Below the pieces are notes generated by a model. It searched no databases. It was not told where the DNA came from and was given only the letters and a program-made list of their open reading frames with translations. The position numbers were made by a program, and so were the translations under genes. A DNA stretch of 64,000 bases, from contig JAAESI010000047.1 in the NCBI GenBank assembly GCA_024229515.1, positions 62,001-126,000 on the forward strand. Direction: 5' to 3'. Source of the DNA: Pseudomonadota bacterium (lineage in GTDB: Bacteria; Myxococcota_A; UBA796; UBA9615). Shown here piece after piece: positions 35,838 to 47,247 of the stretch (position 1 is the stretch's first letter; each line of letters starts with the position of its first letter).

Positions 35838-38800
35838 CTACCGCTTCACATCCAGCTTCAGCGTCTTGTTCGCTTCCACGGTCACCGTGCGCGCCTCGCT
35901 CCACCCCGTGTCGAAGTTGTCCAAGACCACGGTGTGCCGCCCCGGCTTCAGGTCCAGGGTCACCGGGGTCACCCGACCGAGCTGACGGCCGTCGACGGTG
36001 ACGTAGGCCCGGGGGTTGGACGTGATCACGAGCTTGCCCATGTCGGCGTCATCGCCCGAGCTGGAGGCGGGTTCGGGACTCAGTTCGATCAGCGCGCTCT
36101 CGTCGCCCTCGGCGACGCGAAGCGTGCGGGTGGTCTTCAGGTAGCCGTCCAGGGAAGCTGAGATCTCCAGGTTCTCTCCCGGCTTGCCCCAGACCTTGTG
36201 GGGGGCTCGGCCCACGGACTCCCCGCGGATCGTCAGGCGCGCACCGCGAGGTCGCGACTCGACCGTGATGGGCACCGTGAACTCCTCCCGCGGCGCCTCC
36301 CCGGCCGGCTCATCCGCTCCGCCGACCTCGAACGAGGGCTCCGGCGTGGACGGCGTGGGGGCCGCCTCGACGGCGGCTGGCTCAAACACAGGTTCGGGCC
36401 GGGGCGGGGGCGTGCGCGGCTCCGGCCGCGGCGTCGCCTCCGCAAGGACCGGCCTCGGAGTCGGCTCCGCCGCCCGCGGGGTCGGCTCTTCCGCTGCCGG
36501 CGCAGCCGCCTCGGGCGTGGGCTCGACCGCGGTGTCGGCCTCATCGGACTCGTCGGGAGCGGCCTCATCGGGCTCGTCGGGAGCGGCCTCCGGGGCGGAC
36601 TCCGGCTCCGGCGTCACCTCATCGGGGGGGCCCGGCTCCGGCGTCGCCGTCGCGGTGGGCGGGTCCCCTTCGACGTCGTTCATCAACGCGTCGCCCTGCT
36701 GCGAGATCGACCCGCGGAACAGGAACACCAGCACGATCGTGACGATGGCCGCGATCACCACCGGCCACGGCGAACCCTCGTCCGACGGTCCCGGATCGTC
36801 CTGGGGCGCGGGGGGCTTTGCCGGCGCCGACTCGGGCAGCGGCAGCGTGGACGGGATCGGCGCCGCGACGGGCTCCGCCTCCGGCTGCGTCTGCTCGAGG
36901 TCCTCGGGCTCGGGGAGCTCGATGTCCGGCGCCGACGGCACCGCGGGCATGCCATCGTCGGTGGCCGGCTCCTCGTCCGGCTGCCCGTAGGGGGTCTGCG
37001 CCGTGGACTCATCGCCCGTGGGCATCTCCTCGAACCGGGTCCACGGCTGAAGCTTGGCCTTGGACTGCTCCGGCTCGGTCGGACGTGACGCCGACGGCAC
37101 CGTCTGCGGAATGCCCCCGTGACGCGGAATCGGCAGAGGAGGCACGTCCATCGCCGGAGCGGGCATCTCCAGAAGTGTCTCGGCTGCGGGGTCCGCCGTC
37201 TCCGGGTACTCGTCCGGGCTGTCCGGCTCTTCGTCCGGCTCGTCCTTGTAGGCAACGCTCAGGTCCGCCGGGGGCCCCGTGTAGGGCAGCGTCTCGTCGC
37301 CTCGGGCCGCGTCCGCGGAGAAGGCCGTCGCGTCTCCTGGCGCCGCGATGCCCTTGAGGTAGGCGAACTCATCGTCGGTGTCGTCCGCAACCGGCGCCCC
37401 GGTCGACAGCATCGTCGTCTCGGCCGACTGCGGCTCCAGCGACGGGAGCCGGGGCATCGGGACCGACGGGGCGGGAAGCGGGATCTCCTCGTCCAGCGAC
37501 CCATCGACGTCCTCGTCCTCGGTGTCGTCCTCGTGCGGCCGCTCCATCGTCGGGGCCGCTGGGTCGAACGCCGCCATCGTCGGGTCCGTGGAGTTGAACG
37601 CCCCGGGGGGAACGAACGGATCCTTCACCTCGATGCGCGGGCGGGGGCCGTCGGACTTCTTCCGGGGGGCGATCACGCCGAAGGGATCGCTCACGTCCTT
37701 CTTGGGCACACCGGCGAGCTGGCGCAGCCCCTTGGGCACCGACTCCAGCGTGTGCGAGCCGCCGTCCAGCGGCTGCGTGGGCACCACGTCCTGGTTGGCG
37801 AGCGCCGGGATCGTGGCGTCGTCCTCGCCGAACTCCTCGTCCGCGGGCCCCAACTGGATGACGTTGCCGCCCCCCGGCTGCCGTCCCCACTCGTCGACGG
37901 GGCTGACCCCCGACCCTGCCCGCATCCGCGGCATTCCGAGGGCCGCGGCCCCCGCACCAGCAGCCGGAGCCTTGGCCCGAGGCGCCGGCCTGGAGACCTC
38001 CGGAGCTTCGCCTCCTCGGCGCTTCAGCTGCTTGGGGAACAGGCGCCAGAGCTCCTCCATCAGGAGCAACGGATCGTCGATGACGCCCCGGTTGAACATC
38101 AACTCGGCCAGATCCCGCCGGACCTCGCCGGCGCGCTGGTAGCGCGAGTCGACGTGCCCCGCGAGGCAGCGCTGGATGATTCGGACCAGGTCGTGGGGGG
38201 CGTCGGGACGCAGCTCCAGCGGGTTCTGCGGGTTCGCCGCGACCACCGCTTCCATCGTCTGGTAGTCCGTCGGACCGACAAACGGGTTCTTCGCCGTCAG
38301 CATCTCGTACAGCACGGTGCCGAGGCTGAAGAGGTCGCTGCGGCTGTCCAGCGGCTGGCCGGTCAGCTGCTCCGGCGACATGTACGCGTACTTGCCGCGC
38401 ACGACGCCGGGCCGACTCTTGGACAGCCGCTGCTGGTACTTGGCCACGCCGAAGTCGGTGAGCTTCACCTCGCCCTCGACCGAAAGCAGCATGTTGGGCG
38501 GGGACACGTCGCGATGGACCAGCTGCAGGCTTCGGCCGCGATCATCGACCCGGGAGTGAGCGTACTCCAACGCCGCGGCGATGCGCGTGGCGGCGTACAG
38601 CAGCGCGTCGATGCTCAGGTGGGTCTTCAGCTTGCGGCAGCCGATGAGGACCTTCTCCAGATCCGGACCGTCGACGTACTCCATCGCGATGAAGTGATCG
38701 CCGTTGTGTACACCGAAGTCGAAGACCTGAACGATGTTGCTGTGACTCAGGCTGACGCTAATGCGGGCTTCGTCGGTGAAGAGGCGGGTGAACTCCTCCA

Positions 38801-38948
38801 TGTCGCCGTAGATCGGGAGGATCTTCTTGATGACGAGCCGCTTCTCGAAGCCGGCCGCCCCGCGGAGGACCGACAGGTACACCTCCGCCATTCCCCCCCG
38901 AGCGAGGAGGCGGACGAGCCGGTATCGGCCGAACGACTTGGCTGCCAT
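35838..38948 (-). CDS. Transmembrane Ser/Thr protein kinase with PEGA domains
   Basis: A 1036-residue kinase. Residues 8-275 are a Hanks-type kinase with the Gly-rich loop LARGGMAEVYLS, K41, HRDVSPPN (145-152) and DFG (165-167), so it should be active. A long Pro/Asp-rich region (about 300-710) leads to one membrane helix (PWPVVIAAIVTIVLVFLF). Outside are a Pro/Glu-rich stalk (about 740-880) and two PEGA domains (VPITVESRPRGARLTIRGES; LVITSNPRAYVTVDGRQLG), which are thought to bind surface structures. The ATG at 38948 is preceded by AGGGA. Kinase-PEGA fusions are common in Myxococcota. Neighbours do not reveal the substrate. Confidence 0.93.
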   Translation of the reverse strand: MAAKSFGRYRLVRLLARGGMAEVYLSVLRGAAGFEKRLVIKKILPIYGDMEEFTRLFTDEARISVSLSHSNIVQVFDFGVHNGDHFIAMEYVDGPDLEKVLIGCRKLKTHLSIDALLYAATRIAAALEYAHSRVDDRGRSLQLVHRDVSPPNMLLSVEGEVKLTDFGVAKYQQRLSKSRPGVVRGKYAYMSPEQLTGQPLDSRSDLFSLGTVLYEMLTAKNPFVGPTDYQTMEAVVAANPQNPLELRPDAPHDLVRIIQRCLAGHVDSRYQRAGEVRRDLAELMFNRGVIDDPLLLMEELWRLFPKQLKRRGGEAPEVSRPAPRAKAPAAGAGAAALGMPRMRAGSGVSPVDEWGRQPGGGNVIQLGPADEEFGEDDATIPALANQDVVPTQPLDGGSHTLESVPKGLRQLAGVPKKDVSDPFGVIAPRKKSDGPRPRIEVKDPFVPPGAFNSTDPTMAAFDPAAPTMERPHEDDTEDEDVDGSLDEEIPLPAPSVPMPRLPSLEPQSAETTMLSTGAPVADDTDDEFAYLKGIAAPGDATAFSADAARGDETLPYTGPPADLSVAYKDEPDEEPDSPDEYPETADPAAETLLEMPAPAMDVPPLPIPRHGGIPQTVPSASRPTEPEQSKAKLQPWTRFEEMPTGDESTAQTPYGQPDEEPATDDGMPAVPSAPDIELPEPEDLEQTQPEAEPVAAPIPSTLPLPESAPAKPPAPQDDPGPSDEGSPWPVVIAAIVTIVLVFLFRGSISQQGDALMNDVEGDPPTATATPEPGPPDEVTPEPESAPEAAPDEPDEAAPDESDEADTAVEPTPEAAAPAAEEPTPRAAEPTPRPVLAEATPRPEPRTPPPRPEPVFEPAAVEAAPTPSTPEPSFEVGGADEPAGEAPREEFTVPITVESRPRGARLTIRGESVGRAPHKVWGKPGENLEISASLDGYLKTTRTLRVAEGDESALIELSPEPASSSGDDADMGKLVITSNPRAYVTVDGRQLGRVTPVTLDLKPGRHTVVLDNFDTGWSEARTVTVEANKTLKLDVKR

Positions 38949-39026
38949 CGTTCCCTAACGCTTGCGGCGAGGCCCCTCGACCTCCCAGAATTCGGCACAC
39001 CCATGCCCGAAACGGAGAGCGCCAGC

Positions 39027-39743
39027 ATGTTACCGGTCCGGAGGCGGAACGGCTCCCGTGGAGCCCAACTGTTCGCCTGCGCGACGCTCGCGTGGGCGCT
39101 GGGGTGCGGCTCGAATCCGCCCCCGACCGCACCATCTCCCGCCCTCGAGTCCAGCGGAATCGATGGACGCATCCGCTGGCACGGCCCGAAAGCAGCCGGC
39201 GAGGGGTTGGTCCCCGCGGGCTGCGGCGAAGCCGATCCAAGACTGCGAACCCTGGGGCCCGAAGGCGGCCTGGGCGATGTGATCGTTCTCCTACCGGCCG
39301 GACCGGAGCAGGAAGCGCCGATGCAGGCGGTCCTGTCAGCAGCCGGCTGCCGCTACTCCACCGCGGCCCTGGCGGCGGCGCCCGGCGCGACGCTGGTGGT
39401 AAGCCACGACGACCCCCTCATCCACACGTTCCACCTGCGGGACGCTGAGGGGACCTCAATCCAGAACCTCGCCGTGCCCCCCGGCTCGACCCTGCGCTGG
39501 ACGCTGCCCCAAACCGGGCCGGTGCTGGTCGAGTCCGACCACTTCGACTGGATGCGCGCGACGATCGAGATCGTCGACGGCGGGAGTTGGACGGTGACGG
39601 ACGCCGAGGGCCGGTTCGCGTTCCCGGACGCAGCCGCCGGCCCCCATGCGGTGACCCTGAGCCACCCCGGGTGGGGCCGGGAGGTGCGCGAAGTGGTGGT
39701 GCCGGCGGATGGACCCGCGGCGCTGTACGTCGACTATCCCTGA
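39027..39743 (+). CDS. Lipoprotein with cupredoxin-like and carboxypeptidase-regulatory-like domains
   Basis: A 238-residue predicted lipoprotein. The ATG at 39027 (GGAGAG upstream) is better supported than one at 39003. The signal peptide ends at WALGCGSN. The next 130 residues (IDGRIRWHG, GDVIVLLPAG, PLIHTFHLRD) resemble cupredoxin-like proteins that carry a His in this place, though a full copper site is not visible. The last 60 residues (DAEGRFAFPDAAAGPHAVTL) match the carboxypeptidase regulatory-like fold. It is divergent from the PEGA kinase and overlaps the convergent 83-residue gene by 10 nt. Confidence 0.8.
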   Translation: MLPVRRRNGSRGAQLFACATLAWALGCGSNPPPTAPSPALESSGIDGRIRWHGPKAAGEGLVPAGCGEADPRLRTLGPEGGLGDVIVLLPAGPEQEAPMQAVLSAAGCRYSTAALAAAPGATLVVSHDDPLIHTFHLRDAEGTSIQNLAVPPGSTLRWTLPQTGPVLVESDHFDWMRATIEIVDGGSWTVTDAEGRFAFPDAAAGPHAVTLSHPGWGREVREVVVPADGPAALYVDYP

Positions 39744-39985
39744 GTGAAGGGGCCGGGCAGGCCGTCGTCGAGCAGCTCGACGCCGTCCTTGGCCATGCCT
39801 TCGACGAGGCGGCTCAAGCAGCGGAGCAGGCGGTCCTGACAGCGTTGGCCCACATCGTGCGCGGCACGACGGGCGTCGGGATCGAGGGAGTCGAAGGCGG
39901 CGGCGTCGTCCGGAAGGGCGAGGGCCGCTTCCCAGAGGCGATCGAGCGCGTCGCTAAGGGCGGAAGTCGATGACGAGTCGGACAA
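39734..39985 (-). CDS. Small unknown protein after the FHA gene
   Basis: An 83-residue, mainly helical frame (ALSDALDRLWEAALALPDDA, LLRCLSRLVEGMAKDGVELL) starting with TTG at 39985 and overlapping the FHA gene by 32 nt. The composition looks protein-like. The long overlap and lack of a known family make the exact start uncertain. Confidence 0.5.
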   Translation of the reverse strand: MSDSSSTSALSDALDRLWEAALALPDDAAAFDSLDPDARRAAHDVGQRCQDRLLRCLSRLVEGMAKDGVELLDDGLPGPFTQG

Positions 39986-40325
39986 CCGTCTTGCCCACGC
40001 GGAGGTCGTCGCCGTCCTGGAACGCGAACTCGGTCAGCGGGCTCCCGTTGAGCAGGCTCCCGTTGGTCGAGTCGAGATCGCGGACGCGGAACTCGCCGCC
40101 GGCGAAGTACACCATCGCGTGACGCGTCGAGACGCGCGGGTCGTCGAGCGGGACCTGGCAGGCCTCGTCTCGCCCGAGGATGGTGATCGGCTCTTCGATG
40201 TGGATGATCTTCCCGGTGTCCGGTCCGGCAACCACGCGCAAGGACGCCTGGATCTCTTCGGGAAGCTCCTGGACGTCACCGACGCGAAGCGGCTCATCGA
40301 TCAGGGTCTGGTTGTTGGCGCTCAT
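39954..40325 (-). CDS. Small FHA-domain protein
   Basis: A 123-residue protein that is mostly one forkhead-associated domain, which binds phosphothreonine: ITILGRDEACQVPLDDPRVS then TRHAMVYFAGGEF and LDSTNGSLLNG with the usual Gly-Arg, Ser-Arg-His-like (ST-RH) and Asn residues. A short N-terminal segment contains Thr residues (NNQTLIDEPLR) that could be phosphorylated by the nearby kinase in the manner of GarA-like proteins; this is inference. GGAGGA lies 5 nt before the ATG at 40325. Confidence 0.9.
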   Translation of the reverse strand: MSANNQTLIDEPLRVGDVQELPEEIQASLRVVAGPDTGKIIHIEEPITILGRDEACQVPLDDPRVSTRHAMVYFAGGEFRVRDLDSTNGSLLNGSPLTEFAFQDGDDLRVGKTVVRLVIDFRP

Positions 40326-40428
40326 GAGAATCCTCCGAAGGAACGGGGCGCGAAGATACCCAAGCGCACCGACGACGACAACGCCGTCTCGGACTGGCAT
40401 CCTCCTGGGACGCTGGGAAAGGGGCCTC

Positions 40429-41010
40429 ATGCAGATTCGACTCTCCATCGCCGTGCTCGCCGTATTGCTCACTGGCTGCACCGGAACCCTCGACATCTGG
40501 GGCGTCAACGTGCCACTTCCCGGCCAGGGGAACGGCGACGATGACGACGACGGCGCGGCCAACCTCGACTTCACCCAGTACGACGGCACCGAGCTGATCA
40601 ACCTGGATTGGACGCAGCAGGCCGAGGGCGAAGGCCACTTCGACTGCTTCGAGGCGTTCGACACGTTCGGCGACAACTCCCTGATCGACGACGGCAACCT
40701 CTGCCCCACCTGCGACGAGATCTGGGCCGTCACGCTGGTCGCGCAGGACCCCACCATGCCGTGCTTGAACCAGGGCAGCGGCCTGCAGGTCGACCCCACC
40801 TACATCCGCCGCGTGGGCATCGAATTCACCAGCGACATCGGCTTCACCTACCACCGCAACCGCGGGGACAGCGACAACAACGCGCTGACGGCCCACGGCA
40901 TCGGTGCCTTCCAGGGCGTCGAGTTCACCTGGAGCGGAATCGACGACTACGCCGAGGAGTACGCCGAGGCCGGCTTCACGCTCTTCTTCTCGGGCGAGGG
41001 TGAGTTCTAA
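40429..41010 (+). CDS. Predicted lipoprotein, unknown
   Basis: A 193-residue protein. AAAGGGG precedes the ATG at 40429. The signal peptide ends at LLTGC; a short Asp-rich linker (GNGDDDDDGAANLD) follows. Four Cys residues (DCFEAF, CPTCDEIW, PCLNQG) suggest disulfides in the mature domain. The last residues overlap the GTG start of the next gene by 11 nt. No family recognised. Confidence 0.78.
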   Translation: MQIRLSIAVLAVLLTGCTGTLDIWGVNVPLPGQGNGDDDDDGAANLDFTQYDGTELINLDWTQQAEGEGHFDCFEAFDTFGDNSLIDDGNLCPTCDEIWAVTLVAQDPTMPCLNQGSGLQVDPTYIRRVGIEFTSDIGFTYHRNRGDSDNNALTAHGIGAFQGVEFTWSGIDDYAEEYAEAGFTLFFSGEGEF

Positions 41011-43753
41011 GGGCCCAAGCGCTCCGCTGGTCCTCCCTGTCAGCCCCGCGACCGCGGGCGAGCGGGCGGTGGGAGGCAAGGCCTGGCAACTCGGACAGCT
41101 GGCGGATCGCGGCTTCGATGTGCCCGAGGCGTGGGCGATCACCACCGACGCACTCCTGCACACCATCGACTTCGCCGGCCTGCGTCCCATCTGTGAGGCA
41201 GCGGCGGCGGCGTTGGCCAGCGGCGACGGCGAGCGCGCTCGGGCCGCGGGCGGAGCGGCGGCCGACGCACTTCGCACCGCCACGCTCCCCCCCGACCTGA
41301 TCGCCGCCCTCGAGGCGGCCCTCGATGGATTCGGCGCCGACGCGATCCTGGCCACGCGAAGCAGCGCGGTCGGGGAGGACGCGGCCGATCGCTCGCACGC
41401 GGGCCAGTTCGAGTCGGTTCTCAACCTGCGATCGCAGGACGAGGTCATCGACGGGCTCCGCGAGGTCTGGGCGTCCTGGTACTCGGATCGAGCCATCGGC
41501 TACCGGCTCGGCGTGGTGGCCCCCTCCCCCGGCGCGGTGATCCCCCCGATGGCGGTGGTCGTGCAGCGCATGGTGGCGCCCCGCGCCTCGGGGATCCTCT
41601 TCACCGTGAACCCGGTGATCGGCGACCGGAACCAGATGGCGCTGGAGGCCGGCCCGGGGCTCGGCGAGGCGCTCGCCCAGGGGCGCATCCACCCCGACTT
41701 CTTCCTCATCGACCGGACCGACGGCTCCATTCAGGAGCGCGGCATCGCGGCCAAGGACCGTCGGCTGGTCCCCCTCCCCGACGGGGGCGGTGCGTTGGGC
41801 TTCGAGCCGATCGACACCCGGGTCCGGAACCAGGCCTGCGTCAGCGACGCGGAGGTCGGGCAGCTGTTCGAACTCGGCCTCCGGGTGGAGGACGAGATCG
41901 GCCGACCGGTCGACATCGAGTGGTCGATCGACGAGCACGGCCGCCTGCACCTGCTCCAGGCCCGCCCCGTCACGGCCATGCCCCCGCACGCGGCGACGCC
42001 GTCCCGCAAGCGGCCGGTGCTGTGGACGCAGCGGTTCTCCGGGGAGCGGTGGACCGAGCAGGCGACCCCGCTGGGGTGGTCGATCGTGCAGCCGGTGCTG
42101 CACTGGTTCACCTACTGGGAGATCGCGAGCAGACGCTGGCTCGACGGCACGCTGCCCACCCGCCTGTACCGCGGCCGCCCCTACTTCAACGTCACGATCT
42201 TCCGGCACCTGTCGTTCCGGCCCCCGGGGGGCACGCCGCCGCAGTTCCTGCTCGAGATGTTCCCGCCGACGGAGCAAGCCGAGCTCGCCCAGGGTCCCCG
42301 CGTGCCGAACCTCGCGCTGGTCAGCTCGATCCTGTGGCAGGTCGTGCGCGAGAAGCGATGGAAGCGCTACCGCTACAACTTCCTCACCAACCACCGGGTG
42401 TGGGAGGAGTTCCGCCCCGGCTTCGAAGCGCGTACCGCGGCCCTCTCGGTGGACGCGCGGGAGCCCGGCGAAGCGCTCGTTTCAATCGAACGCGGCCGCG
42501 CGCTGATGCTCGAGTACATGTCGATCCACCTGCTCAGCCTGCTGTTTGCGCACCTCACCTACGAGGCGCTGGACCGGGCCCTGGTCAGCTGGGTCGGCGT
42601 GGAAGGGGAGGCGATCCGGTCGGCGCTGGTGGCCGATCCGGTGGCCAACCGCACGCTGCAGACGAACAAGGCGCTGTGGGAACTGGCGATGGCGGCCCGC
42701 CGGCACCCCGAGTTGGAGGCGGCGATGTGCCGCGTTCCGGTGCCCGAGTTGGACGAGCTGGAGCAGCTTCCCGGCGGCCGTTCGTTCCGCGCCCAGTTCG
42801 ACTCCTTCATCCGGAACTTCGGCCACCGCAGCCAGGCCTCCTACGAGATCTTCGCCACCCGCTACGCCGACAGCCCCGAGCTCGTGCTTCAGCTCGCGAG
42901 CGGCTACGTGCGCGGGGGCCTGGACGAACTCCCTGACCAGATGGAGTCGCGGCGGGAGCGGGAGCGGGCCCAGGCCGAGCGCCTCGTGAAGCAACGCATG
43001 ACCCGGACCCTGCGGCGGCGGATTCTGCCGTGGCGCCAGTCCGTCTTCGCTCAGCTCCTGGACCTGTGTCGGCGCTACATGGCGCTGCGGGAGAACCAAC
43101 GGTTCTCGTTCGACCGCCTGCTGCTGCGCATGAAGCGCATGTTCGAACGGCTCGGCGCGCTGATGGAGCGCGATGGACTGCTGGAGCAGGGCGACGACAT
43201 CGTGTTCCTCACAATCGACGAGGTGACGTCGGTGGTGGAGGGGCGCCTCCGACCGGACGAAGCGGCCGGGCTCGTAGCGACCCGACGGCGCGAGTTCGCG
43301 GCGAACCGGGATCTGGCGCACCCGGATTTCCTCGAGGCGGATCGTCCTGTCGCGGCCGTGCCACTGGCCCGGGGCGGACGCGAGCTGGTGGGCCAGCCGA
43401 TCTCCCCGGGAGTCGCTCGGGGGACCGTGCGGGTGCTGAAATCGTTCGACGAAATGGGCCGGCTGCAGCCGGGTGAGATCCTCGTCGCGCGGGCCACCGA
43501 TCCGGGGTGGACACCGCTCTTTCTGGTGGCCGGCGGCCTGATCCTGGAGCTTGGCTCGGTGTTGTCCCACGGGGCTGTAGTGGCCCGGGAGTACGGCCTC
43601 CCGGCGGTGGTCAACGTGGAAGGCGCGACGCGTCTGTTGCAGGATGGGGACGAGGTCACCGTCGACGGCGAGACGGGGCGCATTCTTCTGCATCGGGCAA
43701 ACAAGAGCCCGGCAGAGACGGCACAGAACGTGGTTTCTGGAAGGGGCCGATGA
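41000..43753 (+). CDS. PEP-synthase/PPDK-type dikinase resembling rifampin phosphotransferase
   Basis: A 917-residue ATP-dependent dikinase. Residues 1-330 are the PPDK_N ATP-grasp domain: VGGKAWQLGQLADRGFDVPE, ATRSSAVGEDA, AGQFESVLN, VVQRMVAPRASGILFTVNP and DIEWSIDEHGRLHLLQARPV. Residues about 340-800 are a large helical middle domain. The C-terminal 80 residues are the swivelling phosphohistidine domain with H857 in VLSHGAVVAREYGLPAVVN. The order ATP-grasp, large middle, His domain matches rifampin phosphotransferase (about 870 residues) rather than PEP synthase, whose C-terminal PEP-binding barrel is absent. The acceptor is unknown. The GTG start at 41000 overlaps the upstream gene; the stop overlaps the next ATG (ATGA). 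Confidence 0.87.
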   Translation: MSSKGPSAPLVLPVSPATAGERAVGGKAWQLGQLADRGFDVPEAWAITTDALLHTIDFAGLRPICEAAAAALASGDGERARAAGGAAADALRTATLPPDLIAALEAALDGFGADAILATRSSAVGEDAADRSHAGQFESVLNLRSQDEVIDGLREVWASWYSDRAIGYRLGVVAPSPGAVIPPMAVVVQRMVAPRASGILFTVNPVIGDRNQMALEAGPGLGEALAQGRIHPDFFLIDRTDGSIQERGIAAKDRRLVPLPDGGGALGFEPIDTRVRNQACVSDAEVGQLFELGLRVEDEIGRPVDIEWSIDEHGRLHLLQARPVTAMPPHAATPSRKRPVLWTQRFSGERWTEQATPLGWSIVQPVLHWFTYWEIASRRWLDGTLPTRLYRGRPYFNVTIFRHLSFRPPGGTPPQFLLEMFPPTEQAELAQGPRVPNLALVSSILWQVVREKRWKRYRYNFLTNHRVWEEFRPGFEARTAALSVDAREPGEALVSIERGRALMLEYMSIHLLSLLFAHLTYEALDRALVSWVGVEGEAIRSALVADPVANRTLQTNKALWELAMAARRHPELEAAMCRVPVPELDELEQLPGGRSFRAQFDSFIRNFGHRSQASYEIFATRYADSPELVLQLASGYVRGGLDELPDQMESRRERERAQAERLVKQRMTRTLRRRILPWRQSVFAQLLDLCRRYMALRENQRFSFDRLLLRMKRMFERLGALMERDGLLEQGDDIVFLTIDEVTSVVEGRLRPDEAAGLVATRRREFAANRDLAHPDFLEADRPVAAVPLARGGRELVGQPISPGVARGTVRVLKSFDEMGRLQPGEILVARATDPGWTPLFLVAGGLILELGSVLSHGAVVAREYGLPAVVNVEGATRLLQDGDEVTVDGETGRILLHRANKSPAETAQNVVSGRGR

Positions 43754-44973
43754 ACCGAAACTTCCCGTCGTTGCGCCTCTTGTCCCTTCTGGGCATCGCC
43801 GTGGTGTGCCTGGGCGGGTGCAGCGCGAACAACCTGATCCAAGCCGAGGCGGCGCGCGCCCCCGAGTACGACGGAACCGAGGATCAGTTCATCGACGGCG
43901 ACGACGATCCGAACACCTCCTCGGACGACGACGACGCTGGCTCCAGCAACGACGACGACACCGAGCCGCCCAACGAGGCGCCGATCGTGGTCGCGTTCGA
44001 TCCCGAGCCCGAGACCGATTCCCACCACTACCGCACCCCGATCGTCGTCACGTTCGACCTGCCCGCCGAAGGCGCGAGCGTGTCCCTGTACGACGCGTCC
44101 GGGTACGCCCTCCCGGTGACCAACCGGTTCAACGAGCAGGGCACCCAGCTGACCGCGGAGCCGTCCCAGTGGCTGCTCCCGGGCGCCGAGTACACCGTCT
44201 CGGTCGACGTCGGCGAGGCGAGCCTCGAGTACAACTTCACCACGTCGGACATCGGCTCCCCGCTGCAGAGCGGCGCGGACGTCGGCGGCTCCACCTACGC
44301 GATCGACTTCTCCACCGCCGAGTCCGGGCCCACGCCCGCGTTGGCGTCGCTGATGGGCACGCTCGGGGAGCAGGCCGCGTGGATGTGGCAGGTCGACTTC
44401 GATTCGACGGACCAGGCCTTCGGCGTGACCGCGGGCCTGGGTGCCTACGACGACGACGGCGACGGGCTGTACCAGGACCTCTGCACCGCGACGGAGGTGC
44501 TCGCCACGTCCGACAGCCCGGTCGAGCTGGCCGACCCCTACTTCGCCAGCGAGCCCGGATCGATGACCATCACGGTCGACCAGGTGCCCCTGCGGTTCGA
44601 GGCGGCGTGGTTCGACGGCGACTTCATCCCCGACGGCTCCGCGATGGTGGAGGTGGGCTTCTACGGGTGGCTGCAGGCCGACAGCGTGGAGCCGATCTCG
44701 GGCCCCGGCGAGGGCTGCATCTGGCTGAATGAGCTGCTCGGCCTGGAGTGTGTGCCGTGTCCCTCGGACGACGGCCAGTGCGCCTGGGTCGAGGTCACCG
44801 GCATGGAGGCCGGCGAGGTCGCCCTCGGCGTCGACCTCGTGGCCGACGAGGACGCCGACGACTGCGGCGGCGAGGCCGTCTCCCTGCTCAGCTGCTCGGC
44901 CTCGGGCCGCCCCGGCGCGAGCCTGCTGGTACTCCTGGCGGGTCTCCTGGCCGTTCGCATCCGTCGTTCCTGA
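43750..44973 (+). CDS. Lipoprotein with Asp-rich linker and C-terminal sorting-like helix
   Basis: A 407-residue exported protein. AAGGGG precedes the ATG at 43750, which overlaps the stop of the dikinase gene. The signal peptide ends at CLGGC, followed by an acidic linker with SSDDDDAGSSNDDD. An Ig-like domain (about 75-160: PIVVAFDPEPETDS) and a second beta domain follow. The C-terminus has CSASGRPGASLLVLLAGLL then AVRIRRS, which is Cys and Gly followed by a hydrophobic helix and basic end, the layout of MYXO-CTERM-type sorting signals. Having both a lipobox and such a tail is unusual. Function unknown. Confidence 0.8.
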   Translation: MNRNFPSLRLLSLLGIAVVCLGGCSANNLIQAEAARAPEYDGTEDQFIDGDDDPNTSSDDDDAGSSNDDDTEPPNEAPIVVAFDPEPETDSHHYRTPIVVTFDLPAEGASVSLYDASGYALPVTNRFNEQGTQLTAEPSQWLLPGAEYTVSVDVGEASLEYNFTTSDIGSPLQSGADVGGSTYAIDFSTAESGPTPALASLMGTLGEQAAWMWQVDFDSTDQAFGVTAGLGAYDDDGDGLYQDLCTATEVLATSDSPVELADPYFASEPGSMTITVDQVPLRFEAAWFDGDFIPDGSAMVEVGFYGWLQADSVEPISGPGEGCIWLNELLGLECVPCPSDDGQCAWVEVTGMEAGEVALGVDLVADEDADDCGGEAVSLLSCSASGRPGASLLVLLAGLLAVRIRRS

Positions 44974-44999
44974 CGACGACTCGGGCCGCCCCCGGCCCT

Positions 45000-45016
45000 G
45001 GTTTGTCCCCCAAACC
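45000..45016 (+). terminator. Small hairpin between the lipoprotein and prkA genes
   Basis: GGTTTG (45000-45005) pairs with CAAACC (45011-45016). The 242-bp gap 44974-45215 is otherwise free of genes and should hold the prkA promoter; no convincing -35/-10 pair was found. Function of the hairpin is a guess. Confidence 0.3.
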
Positions 45017-45215
45017 GGTCTTACGTTTCAAGAGAATGCGCCCCTGCGTCGTGTAGACTGAGTGTGGTCGAACGCGAAGGGGCAAAGCGCCTGATTGGTC
45101 GAAGCAGAACGTAAGCAGCAATCGGATCTTTGGCAGCGCAGTCGGACTGACCTCCGCCCCCACAATCAACAGCAATGATGGCTGGTCCGGCTCGGTGCCC
45201 CTTGGGAGCACAGGT

Positions 45216-47243
<2,028 letters not shown>

Positions 47244-47247
47244 CGCC

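Noticed and set aside
37119-39026. Long plus-strand frame leading into the cupredoxin-like lipoprotein
   Set aside because: It is opposite the PEGA kinase gene and has no domain; the signal peptide begins at 39027.
39003-39026. Upstream ATG for the cupredoxin-like lipoprotein
   Set aside because: No ribosome site, and it would lengthen the signal peptide's N-terminus with acidic residues.
44974-45215. Promoter for prkA, including a sigma-54 type
   Set aside because: TAGACT occurs at about 45053, but no -35 at a suitable distance and no GG-N10-GC pair could be found.
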